This document shows, piece after piece, positions 51,774 to 63,942 of a stretch of DNA of 64,000 nucleotides. Made by a program: the position numbers and the translations under genes. The stretch is taken from contig JH720296.1 of the NCBI GenBank assembly GCA_000231825.2, positions 1-64,000 on the forward strand. Direction: 5' to 3'. Source of the DNA: Tetrahymena elliotti 4EA (Eukaryota > Ciliophora > Oligohymenophorea > Hymenostomatida > Tetrahymenidae). Each line of letters begins with the position of its first letter. The first letter of the stretch is position 1. Below the pieces are notes generated by a model that was not told the DNA's origin, did no database searches, and worked only from the letters and a program-made list of their open reading frames with translations.

Positions 51774-52610
51774 ACCTTTAAATGAGTATCAAGAAAATTT
51801 TCTTATTTAAGAAATAGATTTTTAGTTTTTATTTTATTAGGATAACTAATTAATTTAAATAAATAAATCTATTTTGTTAATTTTATCCTAATTTTATATT
51901 ATATTGATGTAAATATTTCATTTTTCAAATTTTAAATAAAAGTTTTTAAAATTTACTTTACAATTTTAATTCATTCATTATCTCTCAAAAATATTTAAAA
52001 TCTAAAAAACTACTTTTTATTTGGAAATTTTTAGTTTTATTTAATATTGTCATGAAAAATGGGAAATTATTTGATCTGTCTATAGCTGTATTTTTGTTTT
52101 ATTACATTTAAAATGAATTTGAAAATGTATGGTCTTTAATATGTGAAAAATCAAATATTTTTGGACTACTGAGTTATAAAAAATTTAATAAAGAATTATT
52201 CTTTTTTATGAGTATTTTAAGACAATTTCTTAAAATATTGATTGATCTCAAAAAAGAAAAACATTTAAATATTCTAAAGGCAATTAATTTACTGAATTTG
52301 GACTATTTAAGATAAAACAAACAAACATTAACAAAAAAACTTGCATTACTAAATAATAAAGTTTGAGTTATTCATGTTAATCTGATTTTATGAATTTGTA
52401 AAATTGTTTTAGAGCAAACAATTTTTAATTTGGTTTATTAATAAAATATAAAATAAATTTATTTAGTTTATTTCACTTTGGATCATAATCTAATATTCTA
52501 TATTTACTGAATTCCGGACTATTAAGTTAATTGTAGAAGAATACGTAACCATAAATTTCAATAAATGTTTTGTATAATTCAAGCTACCTATTAAATAAAA
52601 GTTAAATAAT
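51774..52610. other. Intergenic between convergent genes
   Basis: AT-rich spacer between the giant gene and the CLU gene 3' ends. Nothing recognised. Confidence 0.6.
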
Positions 52611-55600
52611 TCAATGTTTTTTTTCTTGGTAAAGAAAAATATAAAATAAAAAAAATTACTCCAACTTTTCAAAGTCATTATTTTTTTCTAAGTATTTCTT
52701 GAAATTAATATAGAAATCCTTAAGAGGTATTGTATATTTTTTAGAGAGAATATCATTAAACATATTTTTGACAATTTCTAGAGAAGTAACCTGTACATAA
52801 TTATAGGATAAATGTTATCTTATTGGAATAGAAGAATAAATATAAATACAGAAACATCTTTTGTAAGTTATTCAAATAAATCTTTCTTTTTGCTTTCAAT
52901 TTCAGATTGATTTAATGAATCAAAATATTCAAAAACATCTTATGGATTAAAGATTCTATTGTCTGGATATAAAGATGCCCTATCTAGTTAGTCTGGATTT
53001 AAGTCAGATAACCTTAACATTTATACTCTTAGTTTATATTCATCAAATATATTAAATGTAAGATCTCTTTAATCACTATCATCATGATTGAGATCAAAAC
53101 TAGTTTTACCTCTACTTCTCTATTCCTAAAATTAATAAAAACAATTTGTTTACAAAAAAGACCATTTATTTAATAAATTTACTGGTGATTCTATCTAAGA
53201 AATAGAAGATTCTTAAACTGAAGATTATCTATCCATAATTGTACTCTGAGAACCATTTGTAGCACTTGGTTTTTCATCCAGTCCACCATTTGGTCTAAAA
53301 GGATTTTTCTCAGTTGTGCAATATAACAGTACACATAGTAAATAATTTCTTTCATCAGGCTTTAGAGAATATATAATTACTCGTAAAAGAGCCTTTTTTA
53401 GCATTTATGAGTTTATTAAGTAATTTAATAACAAAATAATTATTTACTTCAAAGATAAATTCTAGGTAAGAAATTCTTTATGACTTTTTGAGTTTTTTAT
53501 CAAATGATTTCAGAATATCCCACATTTTCTCTGCATATTCAATAACCTAGAAAATCGATTTAATTGATAAGAAATTAAAAGTTAACTAGTTACTTCTTTA
53601 GGAAATTTTAAATTTAAAGCAGCCTCACAGCATTAACGACAGCAGTTTAATGATTACATGATATAATTTTCTCCTCTTTAGTAAAAGATTTAATATGCTT
53701 GTTTACAGAGTTAGATACCTTATTAAAGATCAGCTTTTTATAAATTTTAAGAAAAGTATTTATCAATAATTTTTTATTTGTTATTAAATTTAATTTTACA
53801 AGTGCTGAAATAAATTTTGCTGATTTCATAGCATATTTTTCCATATTCAATAGACTAAGGACCACTATGTGATTCTATAATTTATTTTGATAGCGAAAAA
53901 TATTAGAGGGCCTTTTAATTTTATTTCTATTTTAGATACACATAAGCTTATTTTTAATACAGTTCAGATATTTTAACATGATTTCCTCCTATTTATTCAT
54001 AAGTTTGTTATTGTTAAAACAATATTTTAACTTTGAAATTAATTAAAAAATAAATAGATTTTTTTACCCAAGATATCTTTACATATTTTAATAGCATCAC
54101 TTAGACTTTATAGAGCTTTATCATTATCTTGAACCAAGAAGTTGTAGTCTGACTCAATAGCACATAATTCAGCAGTGAGAGGATGATGACCTAGATGATA
54201 TTCGATATATTCTTTCATTTCATTCTATTGATTCATGCAATCTTTTATATTTGATTCAATAACATCATTATTCTTACTAAAACTGTTTATGTATGTATAA
54301 ATATTGATTAAAGTCCTCATAGGTTTTATACAGGCAGCATGCTTGAATGGCATTACACTTAAAATAAGTTTTATTTCTTTAATCATCTCTTAAAGTAGCT
54401 TTTCCTCTTCTTATTCTTTTTAGACAGCACTTGTAGGTTGAGAAGACATATTTGGTGAATTAGAATATGACCTTTTAGATCTGCTTCTATATCTACTTGT
54501 TTTTTTCAATTTTTGATTCTATAATTCTTTATTTTTAGCATCCAATTTCATTAGAGTGGTATTAACTATGTCTACAGCCAAATCATACTCTAAGTGGGGT
54601 GCTGGAGGTGTCAATTTCTTATCATAAATAAGCTCATAAATTTCTATTTAAGAAAAATAAGATAAATTTAGTAATCACAATAAAATTTAAAATATACTCT
54701 TTTTTATTTTCATGTAGGTTATTGCTTCATCATATTAGCCTGCATTAATATTCTTTTAGTAGTCTTGAATAACTTAATTAATCTTTAAATTCCTAAACTA
54801 GTACACCTTACTCTGAACATGAGCACCTGTCCTATAAATATATTCAGAAGGTGGTATGTTTCCAAATATTTTAATTTTAGCAGATTTTATTATATCAAAA
54901 GAAACTCTCCAGTGATAAGAAATAGCATGTATTAGGTAGCCAGTAGATAAATTAGTGGCTTACTCATAGGTTATGGTATAGTTAAAGTCTTGTTGTATTT
55001 AAGGTATAAGTTAGTCATTCCAAAAATTTAATGATTCAGCATCTTGAGTAAACATAAGATTTAGATAGTCATGGTAAACTTCAATAATAACTTTTTCAAA
55101 ATTTGAAGAAATATCATCTTTAATGTCTTAAATTTTCCTATCAAATCTCTATTAGAATTCGTGTTCTTCTTCATAAATAGCATCGCTATCGTATTTCTGT
55201 TAAATGTATAATTAATCTTATTCATCTTCATCATCATCATTTTCTCCATCAGAGTTTTCTTTTTTTTAACCACTTTTACCTGGTTTTTTATCATCAGATA
55301 TTCTTTTATCAATTACAGTGTGCTTACCTTTATTAATATCTAGATCATCTATAATAGTTACTATTTCTCTGTCATACTAAATTTCTTTATTTTGTTCAGC
55401 TTATATATCCCTCTAAAAAATCTATTCTAATTCTATTTTATATTTTTATTCAACATTCATTTTATTTCATAAAAATATACTTACTTTTGAATCCTTGCTC
55501 AGTAGCATAACCCTAACACAGCTAACTATGATTTAAAATAAATTTAGCCATGTTAGCCCTGAATATCTTCTTTGAGCTTCTTGCTACCATATCTGTAACA

Positions 55601-58179
55601 CATATCTCTTTTATATGAGGCAGATTACTTCTGCTAGCTACTTTTCCTAGGTGTCTCATGTTCACACCATAAAAGTGAAAATATTGAGAAAGTTATTCTG
55701 TACCTATAGGCTAAATGACCATATCTTCAAGATCTTTTACAAGCAAACCAATAACTTCGTTATTCAATTTGAGGCATGCTGAAGCAAGAAGTAAGTCATC
55801 TTACTATTTTGAATAAAATAAGTATTTTTATGATTTGTTAGCAATTTTTATTTACATCTGTGTTTATAGCATTGTTAGAATTCAAAAATGCTCCATTTGA
55901 TAAATAGCATTAAATCATGGACAAATATTCAGGTCTTAGCCTATTTTTAAAAAGGTCAATTTTTTTATTGGTTGCTTATACATCAAACTCTAGAGGAAAA
56001 GTTGTGGCAGTTTTCATTAAGTAAAACTTTTTATGTTCTTAAATATCACTTTTATCACTTTTTTTCTATTTACTATGGAGAATTTTAAGTCTTTTTTGCT
56101 TTTTATCTCTCGTTTCACCTTCAACTTCATTTTTAATATCACTTTATATCAAATCATTATTTTTAAGGCAGTGAACCTCAGTTAGCAAAGAAATATAAAT
56201 ATTTATCTGTTTAGAATTTTTATCTCTGCTACCATTAATCTGAAAAGGTTTAAGCTTTAAGCAGTTTCCAAGTAATTCTAAATCATTTATTAGCTTTTGG
56301 CTTTCATATTCTAAATAAATTCCATTTCTCATTAATCCATGAATTAAGCTAAGATTATTTGCATTTTTTTCTGCCATTATTAATTTATCTAAAACATCTT
56401 CATTTGGAGACTTGTTATGCTTCTTTTTAAGAGGCTAATTGATAATTATGAATAGACATTATATATATATATATATATTATTTTCATATAACTATATTCT
56501 TTACAAGAAGTAAAGGTGCAACAGTAGAACACAAGCATGTAAAGCCTAAATAATCAACTTGACAAGTAAGAGGAACCTTTTAGGGATTAAACATTTTTAA
56601 TATCTAATAAAGAAATAAACAATATAATGTTTTTTTACTCTTAAAGAAAAAACATCATTTTCTTCAGAATTCATAATAAATTAATGAATAGAATCAGCTA
56701 TAATGTCATTAGATCTAAATTCATGAGCAATCATTTTAACTTCTAAATTACGATAAATTTCAGTCTACTAATTAGTTTGCTATTTATTTTCTTGAGTATC
56801 TGCCATAGTATCTTTAATTGTATTTTTCATTTATGAGTCACCTCGTTTTTTTAATTCCAAAGACTCTTTTGAAAATATTTCTATGTAGGCTAATCTGATA
56901 AAAATACCATCTACAAGATATGCTTTTTCATTTCTATTTTTAAATTAATACATGGGATGATTGCTCTTGACTTCTAAGTATCTTCTTAATTTAGGAGGAA
57001 ATATAAGTTCATTTACTATATTAATAACATTTTAAACAGCTTATAATCTGAACCTTTTTATTAAAATAAAAATGTAAGTTTTCATTCATTCATCTTTTTT
57101 GAATCTTACTCCCCTATAAAAGCAAACAGCTTTAAACCAAATTTATTTTCAAAATTTATGTCTAAATTCTATTTATTCACTGTTGAATAATATTCCTCCC
57201 ACAAATTATTATATCTATAATCCCATTTAATTCTCATTCTCTTTTTTCTACTATCCTTATCTTCTATTACCGGATTTTTCTATCGTTAACTTTAAAGTTA
57301 AATTTAAAAAATTAATCTAATATAATATATCATAGATTAAAAGTTTTACGGACTATATCTAGATTTATTAGCTGCATTGCTTGAAAATTATGGTTATTGT
57401 ATTTATGACTCATCTACTGAATTTCTAATCATGGAATTATTTTAAATCTATTAAATCTAATTAACATTTTAAGGCTCCTATCTCAAAGAACTTTTTTTTT
57501 AGTTAGGGATTTATTATGAAAATATATCACATTTCCTAGGATCAAATTTAAATATCCAAAGAGTGTGCCCTGTTTCATGTTTTTTGGCTTAATCATTACT
57601 TCCTTTTCTATCCTATTTCATATTTAACGGTATATAAACACAAAAAGCACATAAACACTTATTATAAAATAAACATGCCAACTAGTAATGTTAATGCTTA
57701 GAAATATGTATAATATTTACCTTATAATTTAGACAATTTTTAGTTTGAAAAACTATTTTAATACAATTATTAGCTGTTTAAAGAGACTTTTAGCTTGATG
57801 GATGAGAGAATTCTTCAACATCCTTCAATAATACTTTTTATTTAAATTTTTTTTCATCAAAAATTTTAGTAGTGTTATAGTAAGCAATATATTAGTTATT
57901 AACATAGAGAATTCTATCATTCCAAGTAATTCCACCTTAATTTTAATTCAAAATATTTTAAAAATAAATGCATATATTTTAACATTTCAATTGAGATTCT
58001 TCCATATTTCGAAATATATTAAAATAAGTAAAGTAAAGTTACTTACTCTAGCTGAGTTTTTGGCATATTATATAGCCTTTTTGCTGACAAAATTTTTGTA
58101 AAGCATTTATAGCACTCATACTAATTAAAGAATCATCTTAATATGGCTAGCTGTTGAAATTTATATTATTTTATATCAT
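52611..58179 (-). CDS. CLU1: Clustered-mitochondria (CLU/CLUH) family protein with PH-like N-terminus, 1577 aa
   Basis: Fourteen exons, in order: 58047-58179, 57721-57935, 57110-57612, 56639-57053, 56505-56603, 55856-56434, 55485-55803, 54698-55432, 54068-54643, 53594-53988, 53448-53546, 53183-53392, 52850-53125, 52611-52790; 4734 coding bases with all phases consistent. CLU-domain signatures are: AYLVDGIFIRLAYIEIF, VKMIAHEFRSNDIIADSIHQ, VDYLGFTCLCSTVAP and, at 693-702, YGVNMRHLGK followed by LPHIKEICVTDMVARSSKKI. The second half has TPR-like helices (ELYQKQAYVYLKQKQNQKAL) as in CLU proteins. CLU/CLUH binds mRNAs for mitochondrial proteins in the cytosol and keeps mitochondria dispersed. Residues ~35-170 (SGITWNDRILYVNNQYIAYY to HTLWIFKFDP) resemble a PH domain and replace the usual ubiquitin-like CLU_N region. 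A short Arg/Ser stretch (SRYRSRSKRSYSNS) precedes the TPRs. The start is the first ATG in frame after a stop upstream. Confidence 0.85.
56460..56478. repeat. (AT)n microsatellite in a CLU intron
   Basis: Nineteen bases of perfect AT alternation inside the intron between CLU exons 5 and 6. A simple repeat, likely length-variable. Confidence 0.85.
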
Positions 58180-58659
58180 TAATTAGAGCTTATTTAGCTT
58201 TAGTTTATCTGCAAAAAATATTCAAAAAGTTAAAAAGAAATTACTCAAATTAATTCTTTTAATTTAAGTAATAAACATACAGATAATAATAATAATGAAT
58301 TTTGAATATTTACTCTTCCATAATAACCATTCAATTATTACAATTAATTTTACTTATTTTTAATATAAAAATGTACATGTTTTGTAAAATATTTTTTTAA
58401 TTAAAACAAAGTAGGCTTAACGATATTGAGTCTATTTCAAAAATTGATTTGAAATGTAGATTTTAATCATAAGTAGAAACAAGTGAAAAGAGCGCATAAA
58501 AGTATTTCTTTTAAAATTCTAGACAGTCTTGCTACAATACTTAGTATTGTATCTTTATTTTTGTTAGATTTTAACTAAAATAAGTATATTAAAAACAATT
58601 AAAATATCACTTAAAATAAATACTAATTAATACAACAAGCAAATTTGCAATTCTAAAAA
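58180..58659. other. Divergent promoter region (CLU / TFIIH p44)
   Basis: 480 bp between two divergent start codons. AT-rich, no gene; both promoters must be here. No sequence motif stands out. Confidence 0.55.
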
Positions 58660-60112
58660 ATGGATATTGAAGAAGCTGATAGAAGGTCAATTATTGATTT
58701 CGTAGAATAAAAACTTAATATAAAAGAAGAAAATCCATTGATTGAAGCAAAAAAAATAATTGATAAAGGATACACTTCAACATCTAAAAAGAGTCTGTTA
58801 AGATTTGTATATATAATAGTAGATACCACATAATCTTCTACAAGAGTAGATTTTAAACCATCTAGAATAGGCCTCACACAAATATATTTGAAGGTAGCAA
58901 AATTATCTAACAAAGAAAAGAAGCTTAATATCCTAATTATTAAAATTATAAAATAGAATTTCATTAAAAACTTTTTTGATTCTAATCCTTTGAGTGTGTT
59001 GTCTATTGGTAAAACATAAAATGGATAATGTATTACACTTTAAGAGTTTACTTCGAGCATATCTCTCCTTGAAAAAACAATTGAAAAACTAGTAGTAGAC
59101 GAAAAGGACGAGTTTTCTCTTTATGAATGTTTGAATGTAAATTATTCCTTCAAATAAATTTTTTGGCAATTGAATAAAATATTTGTATTGAAGCTTTAAG
59201 ATTTCAAATACAATAAATACAATAATTAATATAGGAAACTTTTAATATATTTGCTGAAGCTCCACCATATGCTTTTAGAGAAGTAGTTCTAATTTAGTCA
59301 ACTCCTTCAACAAAAGATAAAGGTGATATAAATGAACAAATAAATAAGGCAAAGAAGTGCAATATAACATTTAATATTATTTCTCTAAATGCAAAGACAT
59401 TTATTTTTTAAGTAAAACTTTTAAAAAAAGCAGAACCTTTTGATCATGTTTATTTATTTAACAAAAGAAATTGACCAAAGAAACTTAGGGAAAATATGAC
59501 ACAGCCTTACATGAAAAAGATTATGAAAATTTACTTAACAGCTACTGTGAGCCACCATAATAAATTTAAAATAAAACAGAAAAGACACTAATATAAGTAG
59601 GTTTTCCTGATAGAAATTATTCTAAAATATCAGTTTTATGCGCTTGCCATATGGAATTAAAAACTAATTTTTACATATGTCCCTAATGCAAAAGTAAAAA
59701 CTGTGAAGTACCATCTAAGTGTGCTGTAATTTATTTTAAAAAAGGCTAAAAGTTAAAAAATAATCTATTTATTTTTAATAAAGGGTTGCTAATTAAATTT
59801 AATATTGCCTTTGCATATTACAAAGAGTTATCATTTTAGCTAAAACTTAAAAGAATTCGAGTTAATTGGATAGAGTCAGTAAAGTAATAATATGGAATAA
59901 GAATAAGATAAAAACTAAGGATTTATTTGTTGTGGATGCTCTGAAGATATCAAAGAAAATACCTTTTCAAAATGTTAAAATTGTAAATCTAAATACTGTT
60001 TGTAATAAATAATTTCTTCATTTGAACAATATTTTAATGATTTTTATGAAAATAAAATAGGGAATGTGATATTTTAATACACAAGTAAAAGCTTGTTTGT
60101 CCTAAGTGTTGA
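58660..60112 (+). CDS. GTF2H2: TFIIH core subunit p44 / SSL1
   Basis: Five exons (58660-59136, 59235-59411, 59468-59725, 59784-60001, 60061-60112) encode 393 aa; human p44 has 395. A vWA-like domain covers about 50-240: FVYIIVDTTQSSTRVDFKPS, NFFDSNPLSVLSIGKTQNG, FREVVLIQSTPSTKDKGDIN, NIISLNAKTFIF and KETQGKYDTALHEKDYENLL line up with human p44, as does TLIQVGFP after it. The C-terminal zinc modules follow: CACHMELKTNFYICPQCKSK, then GCQLNLILPLHITKSYH and a final CCGCSEDIKENTF...KYCLECDILIHKQKLVCPKC. p44 binds and stimulates the XPD helicase in TFIIH, which opens promoters and repairs DNA. The last exon is only 52 bp but carries the last two cysteine pairs. Intron 2 was placed by the gapless match to human p44. 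Confidence 0.93.
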
Positions 60113-60587
60113 TGAAGAAATAAAAAAGGTATTCATTTTGTAGAATTTCTGTAAATAAAATTAAAAAAATTGTAAATGATTGTTGATTATATTGCCATGA
60201 TTATTTTTATCAAAAGACATTAAAATCTGTATATAAAATCAAAAAGAAATCTTTTTATGTTGAGTATTTCATAAGAGTAAATATTATTGTATTTATATAG
60301 ATTGATTATGTTGCTAAAAACTGATAACTATATAAATTTAAAAGTATCTGCTATAAATAATAAAATTCCAGATATGACATTTTCAAAGAGATAATTTGAT
60401 ATTTTTAGGAAATAACTTATTCAAAATAATATAGTACACATCGAAAACAACATGAACTATTTATTTTACATTCATTTAAAAAATACATTTTAGAAAAGAC
60501 ATTTTAGTAATATATTGGAGATTTAAATTTTTATTATGCCAATTATAAGTGTGTGTGATTCTTATTTATCTATAACTTAAATATGCT
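60113..60587. other. Intergenic between convergent genes
   Basis: AT-rich spacer between the p44 and roadblock gene 3' ends. A frame continues past the p44 stop for some codons but the spliced model ends at 60112. Confidence 0.55.
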
Positions 60588-60905
60588 TCAGTCGGCATCT
60601 TCCTTTTTATCACTTTTTCCTTAAACAACTATAAGCATAAAATCTTTATCAGGGGCAACCATTATTTCATTACGATCAGACTTGATTCTCAAAAAAACTA
60701 AATGATTATTCTCATCAAGATCTCTGACTGTAGATTTTGCCTTAGCTGCCAATTAAGGTATGTTAATTGCAATCTTTTCACCTAAACTTTTTTAATCGCC
60801 TTCGTATGTAGTTCTAATGATATTACCTTCATTATTAACGATAACAATTCCTTATACTGATTTATGAGTTTTGATTCTATTAAGGGTTTCTTCAACTTCA
60901 GACAT
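60588..60905 (-). CDS. DYNLRB: Roadblock/LC7 dynein light chain
   Basis: A single exon of 106 codons encodes 105 aa, the usual size of the family. The sequence opens [20 protein letters not shown], the conserved first helix and strand, then [18 protein letters not shown], a region matching the roadblock fold, and ends with [20 protein letters not shown] and LIVVQGK, the last strands. LC7/roadblock proteins dimerise and bind the dynein intermediate chain, in cytoplasmic or axonemal dyneins. Which dynein this subunit serves cannot be told from sequence. Start ATG at 60905, stop TGA at 60588-60590. Confidence 0.94.
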
Positions 60906-61346
60906 TTGTAAGTAAGTAATAAATCTTTTTGTTTGTATTAAAAATTTAGAGATCTTTTATTAAAAAATATAATTACAAATAATCTAAATTTTTCGTTTCA
61001 ATATATAATATGACAATGAATTTTGAAATTAGTTTCTATTTATCTGCTTTTATTTATAAAAATAACTTTTCATTTATTTTTTTTATTAAAAATTAGTATA
61101 ATTTTAAAATTTCAATATTTTTTTTAAATTCCTCATTTTTTAAAAACAAGACATGATCCAAACAACCAAAAAAACAAAATAAAAGATTTCTTTTAAGAAA
61201 ATCAATCATCCAAAATTTTTTCATCTAAAAAAATAAAATAAATAATAAAAAACATAAAAAATATTTTATTTAATTTTTATAAATTTAATTAAAATATACT
61301 TAGTTAATAGATTATTTTAATAGTAATATTTAATATTTAATAACTA
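60906..61346. other. Intergenic
   Basis: AT-rich spacer upstream of the roadblock gene and downstream of the M3 peptidase gene, both on the minus strand. Nothing recognised. Confidence 0.6.
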
Positions 61347-63711
61347 TCATTAATGGGCTGAAGTAAATAAATTTTATATAAATTGTTATTGTTCTTGTAA
61401 TGATTCCTTTCTATCCTGTAATTCATTGAACACTTCTTCACCTACTGCATATGAGAAGTAAAGGCCTGAATACTCCTCTAGATGAGATAAATTGCAGAAC
61501 CAATAATTATCGTTGTTAGGAATTAAATTCTTAAATATATTCTTTTAGATTAGAGAGCTAAATTCCTTTAATGTAGTTGAGTCTTCGGGATGCTTTTCAT
61601 GAAGGAAAAGATCAAGTTTGGCCTAATAAATTTGTTCTAATTAGCTTACTATTCTAAATATTTCTATATATTGCTAAAATGGCTTCTAAAAGACAAACTC
61701 TGCTGCTGAGTCTTATTTTTATTACAATTCTTTAGAAGCTCCATTTGATTTAGATGAGTTTTAAGGAAGAAGAAAGACTAAATTTTCAAATACTTTAGCA
61801 CATATCTCTGCATAGTCAATCTTAAAATTATTGGCATACAGTTGATAACGATGGTGATTTAGAACACTATGTAAAGAATGACCAATTTCATGCATAAAAG
61901 TTTAAAAATTATCAAATGTCATTTCTGTTTTACTGTCTAAAACTTTGAAATTCATTCTTACTAATAAGCAGGGGAGCTAAACATATTTATTTATTTCACA
62001 ATATCCAGAGCTAAAGCAAGTTTTTGCATCTTCATAAGCATTGAAATCTATAAAGACAACTCCTTTTAATTTTTATGAGCCATTTTTTTCTTTAAGAAGG
62101 ATCTCAAAGCATTTAATGTTTTTTTCTTCAACTTGGTTTGCTTTTTATTAGAATTCATTATCATTGTTGCTATATTTAAAGGTATCAGATTCATGAACTT
62201 CTTTACCATTAGAGAGTTCTTCCTTATTGATATCACAAACACGATAAAAGAAATTATTTTTAGGTGCTTAGCACTCTTTAAATTCTACATTTAAGAATTT
62301 TTAAGAAACTTAATTTAAAAGGGTGAAAGCTTATTACCATGTTAAAGTGAATTTATTAGAAGGGGTGCCTAAGATATTTTATCTTAAATAAAGATAATCT
62401 TAATATTATAATTATTTTTGTTCACTTCCACTTCTTATTTTTGCTTTTTCTTATAAATTTTTGTAAAATTAAGGATCAGAAAGTAAACTTTCTAATCTTT
62501 TATGACATCTCTCAACAGAAGCATTAAGTATTCTTTAAATTATTATTTTGATATCTCTTGTTTAATTGATTCTATCGCTGCTCATATTATTGGTATCTTT
62601 TGTTTTAAACCCCCCTTGCTGCTGGTGTTGGTTTAATGAATTTAGCATCTATTTTTAGAAAGTGTTTCTTGCAAAATGAAAAAATTTAGAATTTAATGCT
62701 AATTAGTAATGTTGATAATCTTCGAATCCTAATTGGTTTGCAAACTATAATCTAACTTCCATAAGCTAGTTCAAGAGAGATTCGTTAGATTTATTAGTTT
62801 CTAAGAAGTCATAAAAAATTTAAGATCTTAATTTAGGATCTGAACATTACTTTAAGAGTTGAGCTTAAATTTAAGAAGGTAAATCCAAAACTATACTATT
62901 ACTAGAGCGATTAATTGAAGAGTAATACCCCATATAAAAATCAGGGAATATCTCAAAAGCATTAAGATCTTCTCTTTTAAGTTGTAGAGGCTTTTTATTT
63001 TTTGCTTAAGAAGCCCTTAGTTATTGAAGAATAAACTGTTCTAGCATTAAATGGCCTTGTAAAATTTCCTTTTAATTTTCAGTTTTATTGATAAAGTATC
63101 TCAATTCATAATCATCAATGAGCATTTTTAAAAATTATACATCTTCGTTATCTAACTAATTAATTTTTTCTCCATCCTTTATCTAGTTTTATAATTTCTC
63201 AACAAGTTACTTTCCTAAAGGTGATTGATTTTCATGGATATCTAGATCTAAATAATCTTATCCTTCAAGATAATACATGTAAAGAGATTAGTTGTATATA
63301 TGATTATCTGAATTTAAAAAATTAAATTGATGCTAAATTTTCCCTATAATTTCCTTAAAGATATTCTTTTACTAGTTGTACAACTTACTGTAATACAAGA
63401 TATTTGAAGTGTCTATAATCTAGCACAAATCATTAGAAATTTCATTTAAAATAGTTAATTTCTACTTTGCTAAATTACTACTTTTAAATAATTTCAACTT
63501 CACAGGAACTTAATTTAACACATTAGTATTTTTAGCTAAAAGCTTCATTTTACTTCCTCAAAATAATTTCAACTACTTTTCTAATAATCTCTACCTTGAC
63601 ACTATTTTAGGGTGTTTTAAAAATTTTATAAGGATCTTATTCTTTGAAATTATTAAAATTGTGATTTTTATCTTTTAGATATAATTTAATTTAATTTTTT
63701 TACCAATACAT
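61347..63711 (-). CDS. M3-family metallopeptidase, mitochondrial intermediate peptidase-like
   Basis: Exon 2, 61347-63542, is one open frame of 732 codons; a small exon 1 (63595-63711, 39 codons) joins it in phase through a 52-bp intron, giving 770 aa (human MIPEP 713). The zinc motif is intact at about 590-594 in FMHEIGHSLHSVLNHHRYQL, which matches the MIP motif HEMGHAMHSML..TRYQ closely; the acidic third ligand would lie in KIDYAEICAKVFE. Further matches are LTILNEISNDLCQIIDTSN, QLGFEDYQHYQLA and, near the end, LEEYSGLYFSYAVGEEVF, equivalent to the GARYYSYL region. MIP trims octapeptides from imported matrix proteins. The N-terminus is not an obvious mitochondrial presequence, so the location is uncertain. 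If exon 1 is wrong, translation would start at the ATG at 63548. Confidence 0.87.
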
Positions 63712-63942
63712 TTTCCATTTAATTCTTAAAATAGCTAAACAAAAAATTTACTAAAAATCATGAAGTATCTCAAATAGACTATTTAATCTACAATAGAAAA
63801 TTGTTTTAAAATCTTTTTTTTCAAACAATGATAACAAATTTTAATTTACTATTTGAGATCTTTTCTTTATATCTTAATCTTTATAATTGAAGATAATGTT
63901 TATTTAAAATTTTTTTATTTGCAAAGATAAATTAAATACGAA
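63712..63942. other. Short divergent promoter region
   Basis: 231 bp between the M3 peptidase start and the partial plus-strand gene. AT-rich; a compact bidirectional promoter is likely. Confidence 0.5.

Noticed and set aside
60113..60165. Longer C-terminus of p44 by reading through the last intron
   Set aside because: The read-through tail is unrelated to p44, while the spliced tail matches the conserved zinc end of the family.
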